DNA of 53,742 bases from an uncultured Saprospiraceae bacterium (lineage in GTDB: Bacteria > Bacteroidota > Bacteroidia > Chitinophagales > Saprospiraceae), in the NCBI GenBank assembly GCA_938015415.1, contig CALLPK010000055.1, forward strand, positions 1 through 53,742, in the 5' to 3' direction. The position numbers were made by a program, and so were the translations under genes. The notes beneath the pieces are model-generated. The model searched no databases. It saw nothing but the letters and a program-made list of their open reading frames with translations, and was not told where the DNA came from. This document shows, piece after piece, positions 25,029 through 34,254 of this stretch; the stretch's first letter is position 1; the number at the start of each line of letters is the position of its first letter.

Positions 25029-26669
25029 TTACCTACGCCAGATACCACCTTTTTTAAGTTCAAGATTTATGCCGAAAGGCAGTGTTCGCTTTTTCTGTCC
25101 ACCCTTTGCTTTTTCCAGGTCTGGCTTTGCCGCCGTTTTGTCTACCGGTATTCCTTCCACTGTCATATGTTTTTTGGCGTAATTACCAAAAGCACTCTTC
25201 TTTTTAGTCGGTTCAGGATCGTCAAAGTCCTTTAATCTTACTAAAATAGCCAAAAAGACATAGAAGTTGATACTTGTTGGTAAAATAATGATGGCTTCCT
25301 GAGGGTAGGTCGCCAGTACCAATTCAAAAAAGATGGCCGTCAATCCCAGGTAAATTACTTTAATTTTAGGATTTCTAACACGGAAATAATAGTAGATACT
25401 GGTTCTCAAAATTGTAAAAAGCATCAAACAATAAAGTATCAGGGCAATCCATCCCAATTCTACGGCAATTCTCACAAACCCACTATCGTGCTGAAAGTCA
25501 GATAAGAATGAGTTTGGCGAAAAACGTGCGCCCCAAACACCTGTACTTCCGAGACCCATACCGATGGGATGGCGATGAATATAGGGCTGAATTAGTTTTT
25601 GACTCTCAAAGCGGACATCCATCGTATCAGCACTCGCACTAAGCTTAAAGGCGGAGGAAATTCGAAAAAGTACCGCATTATTATGTCCCCCTTTCATAAT
25701 TGCCCCCACGGCTAAGACCGAAGTGATGACGGTCAAAATCATAATTTTTTTATTCATTTTGAGCAGCACAAAAATAAGCAACCCAAAAGGGAATAATACG
25801 AAGGGTGTTCGAGATCCTGCGTAGCCCATTGAGGCGATCATCGCCATGGCAGCAATGAACAAGATTATTTTTTTCCAGAGTTTAAAGGGCCCCGTCATTA
25901 ATATCAAGCAAAAAGTCGCCATATAGCACAGGAGCATTCCGTAGTTAGTTGGATCACTAAAAAAGCCAAAAACCCTGATTCGGGACCATTGGTAAATTAA
26001 CTGCATTCGTTTTTCGTCGGCAGACAACCATTCCATTTCCCAGCTGGCAAACCCTACAAACTCTTGTTTTAGCCCATAGAGTGCCGAAATAAAGGTCATG
26101 AAAATGATCAATTTGAGGATCCGCATGATCGTTGCCATATCTTTAAATGCGTAAGCTGCAATGAAAAACATGAGCGCCAGTACGGCCATACTCCTTACCG
26201 TAAATACCCACGCTAACTGGCTTTGGGCCCAGGGGTTAAATATGGATAGAATATTATAAGTTATCCAGAGAATAATGAAGTAACTGATCTTATTCTTGGC
26301 AAATTCAAAGTCCCGCTCTTTTATTTGCCGGATCATCATGCCCACAAACATCAGAAAGAGTAGTGCATCCAACGCAATTCCGAAAGGTACACTCTCGGCC
26401 ATTTTGGCTGCCAGGCCAATCATATAAGCGGTAACGATAGAAACAGCAATCCCCATATCCATGTAGATAAAACAGGAAGCCGCAGCTGGAATGGCGATAA
26501 AAAGGATGGGTAAAATGATACTCATTTTACCGAATATAGAAACGGTGTAAGCTACAGCGATGGCCAGCGCAATCATAATGATATACCCCAGCGAATTATT
26601 CATTTTTTCCTGAATAAATTTTGCCGAAAGCCATCGTCCCGTTCGCTTGATAAGCGGAAGAACTGGCAT
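25029..26669 (-). CDS. O-antigen ligase/polymerase family protein (Wzy/WaaL-like), copy B
   Basis: 546 residues with about ten to twelve membrane helices. The family region is the large loop ending HRHPIGMGLGSTGVW, then FQHDSGFVRIAVELGW, as in Wzy_C/PF04932 proteins that polymerise or ligate lipid-linked glycans. A hydrophilic C-terminal tail of about 70 residues follows LVRLKDFDD. It closely parallels the neighbouring 523-residue protein over the whole membrane part, so the pair arose by tandem duplication. Confidence 0.88.
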   Translation of the reverse strand: MPVLPLIKRTGRWLSAKFIQEKMNNSLGYIIMIALAIAVAYTVSIFGKMSIILPILFIAIPAAASCFIYMDMGIAVSIVTAYMIGLAAKMAESVPFGIALDALLFLMFVGMMIRQIKERDFEFAKNKISYFIILWITYNILSIFNPWAQSQLAWVFTVRSMAVLALMFFIAAYAFKDMATIMRILKLIIFMTFISALYGLKQEFVGFASWEMEWLSADEKRMQLIYQWSRIRVFGFFSDPTNYGMLLCYMATFCLILMTGPFKLWKKIILFIAAMAMIASMGYAGSRTPFVLFPFGLLIFVLLKMNKKIMILTVITSVLAVGAIMKGGHNNAVLFRISSAFKLSASADTMDVRFESQKLIQPYIHRHPIGMGLGSTGVWGARFSPNSFLSDFQHDSGFVRIAVELGWIALILYCLMLFTILRTSIYYYFRVRNPKIKVIYLGLTAIFFELVLATYPQEAIIILPTSINFYVFLAILVRLKDFDDPEPTKKKSAFGNYAKKHMTVEGIPVDKTAAKPDLEKAKGGQKKRTLPFGINLELKKGGIWRR

Positions 26670-26789
26670 AATTAAGTCTGTTAAAATTGTAAGCGAAAGG
26701 AAGCTTCCGTATTTGACTTTATGCTAAAATATTTTGTATAAAGTCTGGAGTTTTACCTTTCTAAAATCATTTACTTTATTCCTGAGGTA

Positions 26790-26918
26790 CTAGAAAAACA
26801 TTACTTTCAGGAAGCTTCCCAGCAAGAGCAGGACCGCAATAGATACTGCGATAAATTCAATGACTTGTTCTTTTTGACTTAATTCTACCTCTTCGAAGTG
26901 TTCGTTTGATTTGCTCAT
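26790..26918 (-). CDS. 42-residue single-span membrane protein
   Basis: From ATG 26918 the product is MSKSNEHFEEVELSQKEQVI followed by one strong membrane helix (EFIAVSIAVLLLLGSFLKVMFF). The open frame continues upstream to 27005, but that part overlaps the end of the preceding gene and is low in hydrophobic residues, so the shorter start is chosen. It lies between the two O-antigen ligase paralogs on the same strand, 28 bases after the first. Function is unknown; a small partner of the polymerase is possible. Confidence 0.6.
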   Translation of the reverse strand: MSKSNEHFEEVELSQKEQVIEFIAVSIAVLLLLGSFLKVMFF

Positions 26919-26946
26919 AGTTCTGTTTGTTTTAGTATGTTTTAAA

Positions 26947-28518
26947 CTACCGTCTTTTGGAGATCGGTGTTTCGATTCGTTTTTGCTCATTGAAATGAGG
27001 GACACTCATTTCCGTCGTAGCCGACAGGAGGGTTGGGGTGATTATGGACGGTACGTGGTGGGTGGGTACGTCGTCAAAGTCTTTTAGCCGAACTACCGCA
27101 GCAGTAATGGAGTAAAAAACCAAACTGGTTGGTAAAAGTACCAATACTTCTTGTGGATAGCAAGCCAGTGTCAACTGAAATAAAACCACCGTAAATCCGA
27201 GATACAAGTATTTTATCTTTTGATTTCTCACTCTTAGATAATAATAAATGCTTTGACGCAACAAGGTAAATAAAAATGCCATGTAAATCAAGAGGCCAAT
27301 CCACCCTAATTCAACCGCAATTCGGACAAATCCGCTATCGTGCGCAAAATCTGCCAAAAAAGAGTCAGGCGTAAATCGTTTGGCCCATACTCCGGTGCTG
27401 CCCAGACCGACGCCTACAGGATGGCGATGGATCATTGGCTGGATAAATTTTTGGTTTTTAAAACGAACCTGCATGGTATCGTCGGAATGTTTAGGAATAA
27501 AGGCGGATTGTAATCTAAATAAGACCGGATTACTGGTTCCCTTCATGATAAAAGCAACTCCCAGGAGGCCCATAAACGCGGCACCGATAAGAATTTCCTT
27601 TTTCAGGGTGATCAGGGTAAAAACGATAAATCCAAAGGGAACCAGCACAAAGGGTGTTCGGGAACCTGCGTATACCATCGCAGCGAACATACAGGCAGCT
27701 GAAAATAGGAGTAAGACTCTTTTAGCAGTGCTGAACGGTCCAATCGCCAGAACACAGCAGAATGTGCCCATATAGGACATAAAAACGCCATAGGTAGTAG
27801 GGTCTGAAAAGAAAGAGAATATTCGGAGTCGACCCCACTGAAAAATCAATTCGAGTCTTTTAGGATCAGAATAGAGCCAGGTCAGTTCGGCATTCGTAAA
27901 GCCGAGAAACTCCTGTTTTAAGCCATATAGAGCCGAAAGTAGCGCAAGCGCGAGGATCAGTTTAATGGTTTGGACAATTATTTTATAACTGCTGAAGGCG
28001 TAAATGGCTACAAAGTAGAGAATGATCAATCCGGCCATACTTCGTACGGTGTAGAGCCAGGCCATTCTGCTCCCGGCCCAGGGGTTCAGCACTTCAAAGA
28101 TATTGAGGGCTACCCAGATTAAGACCCAGGCACTAATTGAATTTTTGGCGAAGGAGAGATCCCGACTGCGCACTTGCTGGATTAGTACGCCAAATAAGCT
28201 TATAAACAGCAGTCCATCCAGGGCCGTACCGAAAGGAGCATCTATCGATTTTTTTAAGAAATCTACAAAGACTCCCACAATTAAAATAGTCCAAATAGCA
28301 TAAATCGGCTGGAGCAGACAAGCGCCTATCAGCGGAATCCCAATAATGGCACCGAGGATGACGATCCCTATTTTTAATTCCAGAATAGCAATGGCGTATG
28401 ATAACAGAATAGCAAGCAATAGCAATAATCCCAGTCCTAATGGATTATTAAGCTTTTGGAAAAGCAGTTGATTAGCCAGCCAGGATCGAAGCCCGGGGCG
28501 TTGAGAAGTTTGCAGCAT
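26947..28518 (-). CDS. O-antigen ligase/polymerase family protein (Wzy/WaaL-like), copy A
   Basis: 523 residues with about ten to twelve membrane helices. It shares with copy B the AWLYTVRSMA segment, LYGLKQEF, FFSDPTTYG, AGSRTPFVL, HRHPVGVGLGSTGVW and FAHDSGFVRIAVELGW, and the ending VRLKDFDD. The cytoplasmic tails beyond that point differ. It probably handles lipid-linked exopolysaccharide subunits delivered by the flippase encoded upstream in the same cluster. Which copy is the polymerase and which the ligase cannot be told from sequence alone. Confidence 0.88.
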   Translation of the reverse strand: MLQTSQRPGLRSWLANQLLFQKLNNPLGLGLLLLLAILLSYAIAILELKIGIVILGAIIGIPLIGACLLQPIYAIWTILIVGVFVDFLKKSIDAPFGTALDGLLFISLFGVLIQQVRSRDLSFAKNSISAWVLIWVALNIFEVLNPWAGSRMAWLYTVRSMAGLIILYFVAIYAFSSYKIIVQTIKLILALALLSALYGLKQEFLGFTNAELTWLYSDPKRLELIFQWGRLRIFSFFSDPTTYGVFMSYMGTFCCVLAIGPFSTAKRVLLLFSAACMFAAMVYAGSRTPFVLVPFGFIVFTLITLKKEILIGAAFMGLLGVAFIMKGTSNPVLFRLQSAFIPKHSDDTMQVRFKNQKFIQPMIHRHPVGVGLGSTGVWAKRFTPDSFLADFAHDSGFVRIAVELGWIGLLIYMAFLFTLLRQSIYYYLRVRNQKIKYLYLGFTVVLFQLTLACYPQEVLVLLPTSLVFYSITAAVVRLKDFDDVPTHHVPSIITPTLLSATTEMSVPHFNEQKRIETPISKRR

Positions 28519-28558
28519 TGTGGTAGTATCAGTATCAGTAAAGTCAGTATCTTAAAAC

Positions 28559-29806
28559 TTAATGTCTGAGGTTTGAGGATTTCTCGGTAACCTCTTTGTT
28601 TTTTTTCTTTTTTTGCAAAAATGGCTCCACCAATTTTTCGAATTCCTTAATTCTGTTTTTCCAGGTGTTGGTAGCGGCCTTTTTGGTCCGGGCAGTTATT
28701 TTGTCTGCCGAATTATCGGAGATTGCCCAGTCAATTAAGTTTACAAAATCGGTTTGCGAGTTTGACAGATGGATAAAATCTTTAAAACTGGCAATATCGG
28801 GAGAAAAATTAGTAGAAACGACTGATTTTCCTGCTGCAAGATATTCATTTATTTTTAATGGATAGATACTTTTGGTCAGTAAATTTTTGGCAAAAGGAAT
28901 AATACAGACGTCAAAGTATTTTAGATACGCTGGCAGTTCTTCTATTTCTTTTGGTCCGGTAAAGGTAATGTTGCTCATTTTATCCAGGCCAAGGGTTTTG
29001 TACTGTGTATTGTTTAAGGGGCCAATCAGTACCAATTGCTTATCCGGATGACCCAGTGCGACCGCTTTCAGGAGTTCATAATCAATTCTGGCTTCGTCCA
29101 GATTGCCAATAAATCCGATAATTTTTGTTTTCACCTTAGCTATTTCGGCGGGTCTGCTAAAGGGTTCGCTGATAGCTCGACTAAAGTTTCTATTATCCGC
29201 TGCGTTATTAAGAATTTGAATGTTTTTAGTAAAAGGAGATTTCAGCCGGTACAGTTCCTGAGAGGTCACCAAGGTTAAATCTGCTTTTTTAACCGCTTTA
29301 TTTTCCAGTCTGACTCCGTGGCGAGCAATATAATCTTCCTGAGAAATATCGTCTACACATTGATAAATATTGAGGATCGGATTAAAATCTTTGGATAAAA
29401 CAGGTGCGTAGAACGGATTGAAACAATTGATGAAAACATATTTTTTTATCTTGTATCGTTCTATGGTTTGCTGTACCGTATTGTAGATGATTTTACTGTT
29501 TTGCTCCGAAATTTTATTGTATACCATTCCTTCTGGTAAAAAATTGATCGGATAGGTAAAAGGCGGGGTAATGGTAATGATGTTAGAAAACTCTTCGTCG
29601 GGCTGAAAAGTTATTTTACCTGCGGTTACTTTAGGAACCACTGTTTCTATCTGGGGGTCATTCGTCAGCGAATCTTTTAAGGTAAATGGGTTATTAATAT
29701 AAAAAACCCGGCGAGCACGAGAAAATTCCCGTGCCAAGGCTACGGAGATCGAAGAATAGGGTCCATTCCAGCGAAAAAGAGAAAAATAAATTATATCATA
29801 TTCCAT
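28559..29806 (-). CDS. Glycosyltransferase, GT-B fold (family 4-like)
   Basis: 415 residues. The start ATG 29806 is preferred; a TTG two codons upstream is also in frame. The N-terminal domain reads DIIYFSLFRWNGPYSSISVALAREF; the C-terminal nucleotide-sugar domain contains KIIGFIGNLDEARIDYELL, LVLIGPLNN, ITFTGPKEIEELPAYLKYFDVCIIPF and KINEYLAAGKSVVSTNF with the usual E in the donor site. The tail is lysine rich. It presumably adds one sugar during exopolysaccharide subunit assembly. Confidence 0.88.
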   Translation of the reverse strand: MEYDIIYFSLFRWNGPYSSISVALAREFSRARRVFYINNPFTLKDSLTNDPQIETVVPKVTAGKITFQPDEEFSNIITITPPFTYPINFLPEGMVYNKISEQNSKIIYNTVQQTIERYKIKKYVFINCFNPFYAPVLSKDFNPILNIYQCVDDISQEDYIARHGVRLENKAVKKADLTLVTSQELYRLKSPFTKNIQILNNAADNRNFSRAISEPFSRPAEIAKVKTKIIGFIGNLDEARIDYELLKAVALGHPDKQLVLIGPLNNTQYKTLGLDKMSNITFTGPKEIEELPAYLKYFDVCIIPFAKNLLTKSIYPLKINEYLAAGKSVVSTNFSPDIASFKDFIHLSNSQTDFVNLIDWAISDNSADKITARTKKAATNTWKNRIKEFEKLVEPFLQKKKKNKEVTEKSSNLRH

Positions 29807-30108
29807 GTTCAATCATTGGGATAAAGAAATTGGGTAACAGAACCCTTTCTTACTCTTAACGGGGGTGGGGTATTATATTGTTCTAGTATCTTATATGTTT
29901 GTGTAGAAAACGTTTAAAGGTGACTAAGCGTTCAATTGCAAAGTGCATATAATTTTTTATCATTTGGTCTGAGAGAAAAAAAATATAAAAAAATTAACAC
30001 CGATACCGTAAAAACCAAATTAGTTAACAGGAATTTAAGGTTTTAAGATCCAGGGTAACTGGCAAAGAATCAGCGATTTTTCACCAAATTCATTAAAATT
30101 CACTTGTT
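29807..30108. other. Intergenic stretch between flippase and glycosyltransferase genes
   Basis: 302 AT-rich bases. I see no gene, no consensus promoter and no terminator-like hairpin with a T run. A G-rich patch (GGGGGTGGGG) at about 29866 is the only striking feature. Confidence 0.5.
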
Positions 30109-31491
30109 TTATTTGGTTAGTTTCCTTTTGGCGATAAATCCGGTCAGGATTTCCCAACCTTGTCGATAAAAGCCGGGAATATGGGTAAATGCGAGAAAAG
30201 CGTTGACGCCAAACATACGCCGCAAAACTATTTGATACAGCGCAAATGATATGCCATAGGTAAGCAGGGTTCCGTAGGCGGCACCGTAGAGGCCCATATC
30301 GAGTACTTTGATAAAAATGTAATTAAGCGTAACGTTTGTAATTACCCCAATCAGGGTGAACATAAAGTTTATTTTAGGACGACCGATAGAGTCGAGGATC
30401 GTTCCAAACTGAATGGCAAAAGGTAAAAATACGCCGTATAGGATGGTCAGTCGAAGGACGGGTGCGGCTTCGAGCCACTTTTCTCCAGCTACCACCCAAA
30501 TGGTGAATTCCGGAATCAGAAAAACGACCAGAATAAAGGGTAAAATAATCGCCAGAATGGCTCCTACGGATTGCTCGTACAAGGCTTTTATTCTGGTCGG
30601 ATCGTCTTTGTCAGATTGAATCGAACTTTGTGGAAATACGACCGATGCAACGGTCATTGCTGGCACGTCTACCAGATTGGTGATCTTGATGGCCGCGTCG
30701 TAGAGGGCGGCGGGAACAGCACCGGCATAACGGGCCAGCATCAATTTATCAATACCTTTATAGAGCATGGTGCTGAGGTTGGTACCAAACGTAAATTTTC
30801 CAAAGCGGAATAATTCTTTTACCCAGGCCCAGTCAATTTTGTATTCGTCAATGATGAAAAATTTTTTTCCAAAACGCCAGGCGATGATACTAGCAAGGAT
30901 AGCCCCCAGAATCTGCATTTGCAGTAACGTCACTAATTCTAGTTTCCAACTGCCGAAATAGGTAATCACTACATAGACAAAAAAGATAATTTTACGTCCA
31001 AAATTACTCCAGAAAATCCCTTCAAAGGAAAGATTGGCTTGCTGAATGAAATTAAATAAATAACAAGGAATCAGTACAAAGAGGAGTAAACAGAATAATT
31101 TAAAGAGCAAGATCAATTGTGGTCGGTAAATCGCATCTTCTTCTGTTGTTAAAAAGTCCGCCAGAAAGGGTGCTGAAAAGAAGAGTATGGCAGCAAAAGC
31201 AGTTGCAACAATTAAATAGAGCGTCATGGTGGCCAGAATAATTCGGCCATAATCCTTTTTACTGGCAATGGAAAGATATTTGACCATCGCATTTTGCAGC
31301 AATCCGACGATGCTCACCTCTACCAGGGCGGCGGTGGTCATAAAAACCACCCAAATACCCATTTCGCGTGGATGAAGAATTCGCGCTAGTAAGGCAAATC
31401 CTAAAAAACCAAAAACGAACATAGAACCTTTCTCGAAAAAACTGAATAAACCAGATTTTACGTAATACGATTTTTGTGATGCTTCTGCCAC
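30109..31491 (-). CDS. Polysaccharide flippase (Wzx/MOP family)
   Basis: 460 residues with about twelve to fourteen membrane helices. The FLGFALLARILHPREMGIWVVFMT start, the FGKFTFGTNLSTMLYKGIDKLMLARY middle and the INFMFTLIGVITNVTLNYIFIKVLD segment match the oligosaccharide flippase branch of the MOP superfamily. It would move lipid-linked repeat units to the outer leaflet for the O-antigen ligase-type proteins encoded downstream. A terminator-like hairpin stands between it and the Wzc-like gene. Confidence 0.92.
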   Translation of the reverse strand: MAEASQKSYYVKSGLFSFFEKGSMFVFGFLGFALLARILHPREMGIWVVFMTTAALVEVSIVGLLQNAMVKYLSIASKKDYGRIILATMTLYLIVATAFAAILFFSAPFLADFLTTEEDAIYRPQLILLFKLFCLLLFVLIPCYLFNFIQQANLSFEGIFWSNFGRKIIFFVYVVITYFGSWKLELVTLLQMQILGAILASIIAWRFGKKFFIIDEYKIDWAWVKELFRFGKFTFGTNLSTMLYKGIDKLMLARYAGAVPAALYDAAIKITNLVDVPAMTVASVVFPQSSIQSDKDDPTRIKALYEQSVGAILAIILPFILVVFLIPEFTIWVVAGEKWLEAAPVLRLTILYGVFLPFAIQFGTILDSIGRPKINFMFTLIGVITNVTLNYIFIKVLDMGLYGAAYGTLLTYGISFALYQIVLRRMFGVNAFLAFTHIPGFYRQGWEILTGFIAKRKLTK

Positions 31492-31506
31492 TTAATTGTG
31501 TGTTTA

Positions 31507-31551
31507 ATAAAAAATTTGTTAGATCACAAAATTGCCATCTAACAAATTTAT
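31507..31551 (-). terminator. Terminator between the Wzc-like and flippase genes
   Basis: A perfect 13-bp stem (AAATTTGTTAGAT and its complement at 31537-31549) with a 12-base loop, ending on the minus strand in a run of six T. It would partly or fully separate the Wzc-like gene from the downstream cluster. Confidence 0.8.
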
Positions 31552-31590
31552 TATTTTATTTGTTTTTCAGTTCTTGGTTAAAGCAAATGC

Positions 31591-33834
31591 TTAACTCAGA
31601 TTCCGCAGGTCCATTTTGTTGAGAATAGCTCCCATAAATTTACCGCCCAATTTGTTCAGATAATCAATCGACTCTTTATCCACGTTTTTAATATCATTTT
31701 CCGCGCCAAACACGGCAATTACCTTATCTACGTATTGGGTGAGTTCTTTAGTGTCCGAGTAATTATTCATCGAAGCACTTTCAAAAAAGATATAATCGTA
31801 ATGCTCTTCCAGTCCCTCCAGGAATTTATCAAAATCCTTACCCGCAAATACTTCCGATGGCGATTGGTACGAACCTTTATTTCCTATAATGTCCACGTTT
31901 TCCAGATTGAAGGGATCGTGAATTTGCTGGGAAACGAATTCGGAAGAAAGGTCATTATCACCCAGTAATTTACTATTTAACAAGTTTTCCTCAATCGTCT
32001 GCTTAGACATTTTAGTGAGTGTATTGTTTTTAAAATTGGTATCAACGATCAAAATTTTCTTGTCCTTGATGGTCAGGGCGTGGGCCAGGGTCACAATCAA
32101 AAACGTTTTTCCTTCCTGTTTTTTGGTGGAAGTAAAAAGAAAACGGTTGGAATTGGACGTCTCAATCAAGTAACGGATATTACGGAGCGACTCTTTAAAA
32201 GTGTCTAATGTTTTGTTTTGACCGTTGGAAGAAAAGAGATATTTTAAATCCAGCTTGTCCGTGTCGACTTTGTTAATTGTTCCTAATAAATCTACATTGG
32301 TAAATTTACGAAACTTGCTAATGGAGTTGACACTCGTATCAAAGAACGCCATCAGAAAGATTAAAACGGTAGATAACACACCTCCTACGACTCCTGCGAA
32401 GGCAGATAGTAATGCTTTTTTCTTGGACTCTGGTTTTTCCGGCATCCGTGCGTATTCCAGGACTTTAAGTGGTGAGTAGGTATCGTTTACTTTTAATTTA
32501 GCCTGTGAGAACTGGTATTCCAAGCCATCGTAATTTTTCTGTGCAATTTCGATTTCGGCTTCCAGGTCCCTGATCACCGCGTCATTCTGGACCAGATTAG
32601 CCTGGTTGTTGGTGACATTGATCAGGTCCGCTTCGAGGGTTGAAATTCGTTCTCTGGCCTGGTTCAGATCAAGGGTTGCCTGGACTTTTTTGTCGAAAAG
32701 GCCGGATTGGGTTTGTTTATTATCCGGAATATCCTCTTTATCTTTTTCGAGTTCCGCCAGTTTTTCTATCTTATCGTCCAGATTTTTCTTGATCAGTTCT
32801 CGTTGTTTTTTGGCTGCTTCGTCGGTATCACCCGATTTTATAATAATTTCATCCAGTTCCGCAATCGTTTTTCGCATGTTTAGTACGGCAGTATTATTAT
32901 AAATAGAAGACTTTTCGATAACATTAGTTTCACTTCCTTTTTGTGCGATTAATTTATCCAGTTCGCGGATATTTGCTTCCAGGGTTGGTACCCGAGACTT
33001 TTCAATTTGGAGATTTTCTCTGATTTTGTTACGACGGGAGATAATTCCCTGAGATTCGTCGGAAGCGTCGTAGAGACTCTTTTGACCTTTATATTTATTC
33101 ATTTGACTGGTCAGATTCAGCAATTTCCTTTTGGCTTCTGCTTCTTGTTCTTTAAGGTAGTTTACCTTAGTGTTTCCTTCCAGCTGAGCGTTGTCTTCGT
33201 AAAGGCGTTGATAATCTTCAATAAAAGTATTCACCGCCCAGGTACAGAGATAGGGGTTTTCCGATTCAAATTCAATCAAAAGGTTATCTGTATCTCCACT
33301 ACGGGCAATGTTTAGATTATATTTTAATAAGCCCTCATAATCGTACCCTAACGCTTTGGCCACATCATTAAAAATATGGTACTGTTGAGGATCGGAGAAT
33401 TTGTATTGAAGGTTATCAACTTTATATTGCAGAGTATCCAGTAAATCTTCAATTTCTTGTGGTGAATAAGTTAAATCAACATCTTTCATTTCAGATAAAC
33501 GACGGAAAGGTCCATTCTTTGCCGAAAGGGTATCAGCACTTAAATCGTGGAGTAATAAGCGGGCGGTCAGAAAGTCGATATTTCGGCGGGAATTCATGGC
33601 TTCGATCATATTTTCGAAACCCATATTTACATAGTATTCCATGATCCAGGGTTTCTCTTCCTGTGGATTCACCCCTCGTTGTCCCACAATACTTGTGGTC
33701 ATGAGGCCGTTTGCTTTGAAAGTATCGGGTTTACGATCTACGAAAAAGTAGGTAGCCACCGTCGCAATGATCATTACGATGAGAATCAGCCATTTTCGTC
33801 TCCAGAGTATGTTAAAAAAATACTGTAAGTCCAT
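31591..33834 (-). CDS. Wzc/GumC-like chain-length determinant with degenerate tyrosine-kinase domain
   Basis: 747 residues. A membrane helix at about 14-31, a large periplasmic coiled-coil region (about 215-455) and a second helix (ALLSAFAGVVGGVLSTVLIFLMAFF) frame the Wzz-type part. A cytoplasmic P-loop domain follows, with Walker A-like TSTKKQEGKT ending at G575-K576-T577 and Walker A' ILIVDTNFK. The Walker B position reads YIFFESAS instead of the usual IID, and there is no tyrosine cluster at the end (it stops NKMDLRNLS). It likely sets polymer length; autokinase activity is doubtful. Confidence 0.88.
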   Translation of the reverse strand: MDLQYFFNILWRRKWLILIVMIIATVATYFFVDRKPDTFKANGLMTTSIVGQRGVNPQEEKPWIMEYYVNMGFENMIEAMNSRRNIDFLTARLLLHDLSADTLSAKNGPFRRLSEMKDVDLTYSPQEIEDLLDTLQYKVDNLQYKFSDPQQYHIFNDVAKALGYDYEGLLKYNLNIARSGDTDNLLIEFESENPYLCTWAVNTFIEDYQRLYEDNAQLEGNTKVNYLKEQEAEAKRKLLNLTSQMNKYKGQKSLYDASDESQGIISRRNKIRENLQIEKSRVPTLEANIRELDKLIAQKGSETNVIEKSSIYNNTAVLNMRKTIAELDEIIIKSGDTDEAAKKQRELIKKNLDDKIEKLAELEKDKEDIPDNKQTQSGLFDKKVQATLDLNQARERISTLEADLINVTNNQANLVQNDAVIRDLEAEIEIAQKNYDGLEYQFSQAKLKVNDTYSPLKVLEYARMPEKPESKKKALLSAFAGVVGGVLSTVLIFLMAFFDTSVNSISKFRKFTNVDLLGTINKVDTDKLDLKYLFSSNGQNKTLDTFKESLRNIRYLIETSNSNRFLFTSTKKQEGKTFLIVTLAHALTIKDKKILIVDTNFKNNTLTKMSKQTIEENLLNSKLLGDNDLSSEFVSQQIHDPFNLENVDIIGNKGSYQSPSEVFAGKDFDKFLEGLEEHYDYIFFESASMNNYSDTKELTQYVDKVIAVFGAENDIKNVDKESIDYLNKLGGKFMGAILNKMDLRNLS

Positions 33835-34254
33835 ATCTTAGTTTAGTGGGCATTCAGTGTATACTGAACTGCTAATTGAAAAAACTTGGGTTAAGAAATC
33901 GAGGAGGACAAAATTATTCGTTACCAGCTAATGGGAGGAATAGGGCGTGGTGTTATAAAGGGACAATAGTTTGGGTAATTGAACGAAGTTCAGTGTAGTT
34001 TCTCAAGTAATCTTATAACTTCCAGTCTAATATTCTTAACTAGCACTAACGAATAAAGAAGTCTTTTGTAATTCTTCTATATTCTTAACTACCTGATAGG
34101 GCGAAAAGTACCCATAATAACAATAAATAATACATTCCCTTCTGATTATCGGTTGCCCAATAACCACCACAATTTTAAGTCTTATCTGCCACAATAACAA
34201 GTATTTAGCTATAATTCTCAACCACTTATTTGTACGGACATTGAATTATTTAAG
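33835..34254. other. Intergenic stretch upstream of the Wzc-like gene
   Basis: 420 bases with no convincing gene. On the minus strand TAATTTTG (33916-33909) matches the -7 consensus about 75 bases before the Wzc-like start and is the only promoter-like signal found; no TTTG lies at the -33 distance. Confidence 0.45.

Noticed and set aside
26919-27005. Longer start for the 42-residue membrane protein
   Set aside because: The extra residues overlap the 3' end of the O-antigen ligase gene and are mostly Lys, Ser and Thr, and the inner ATG gives a compact small membrane protein.
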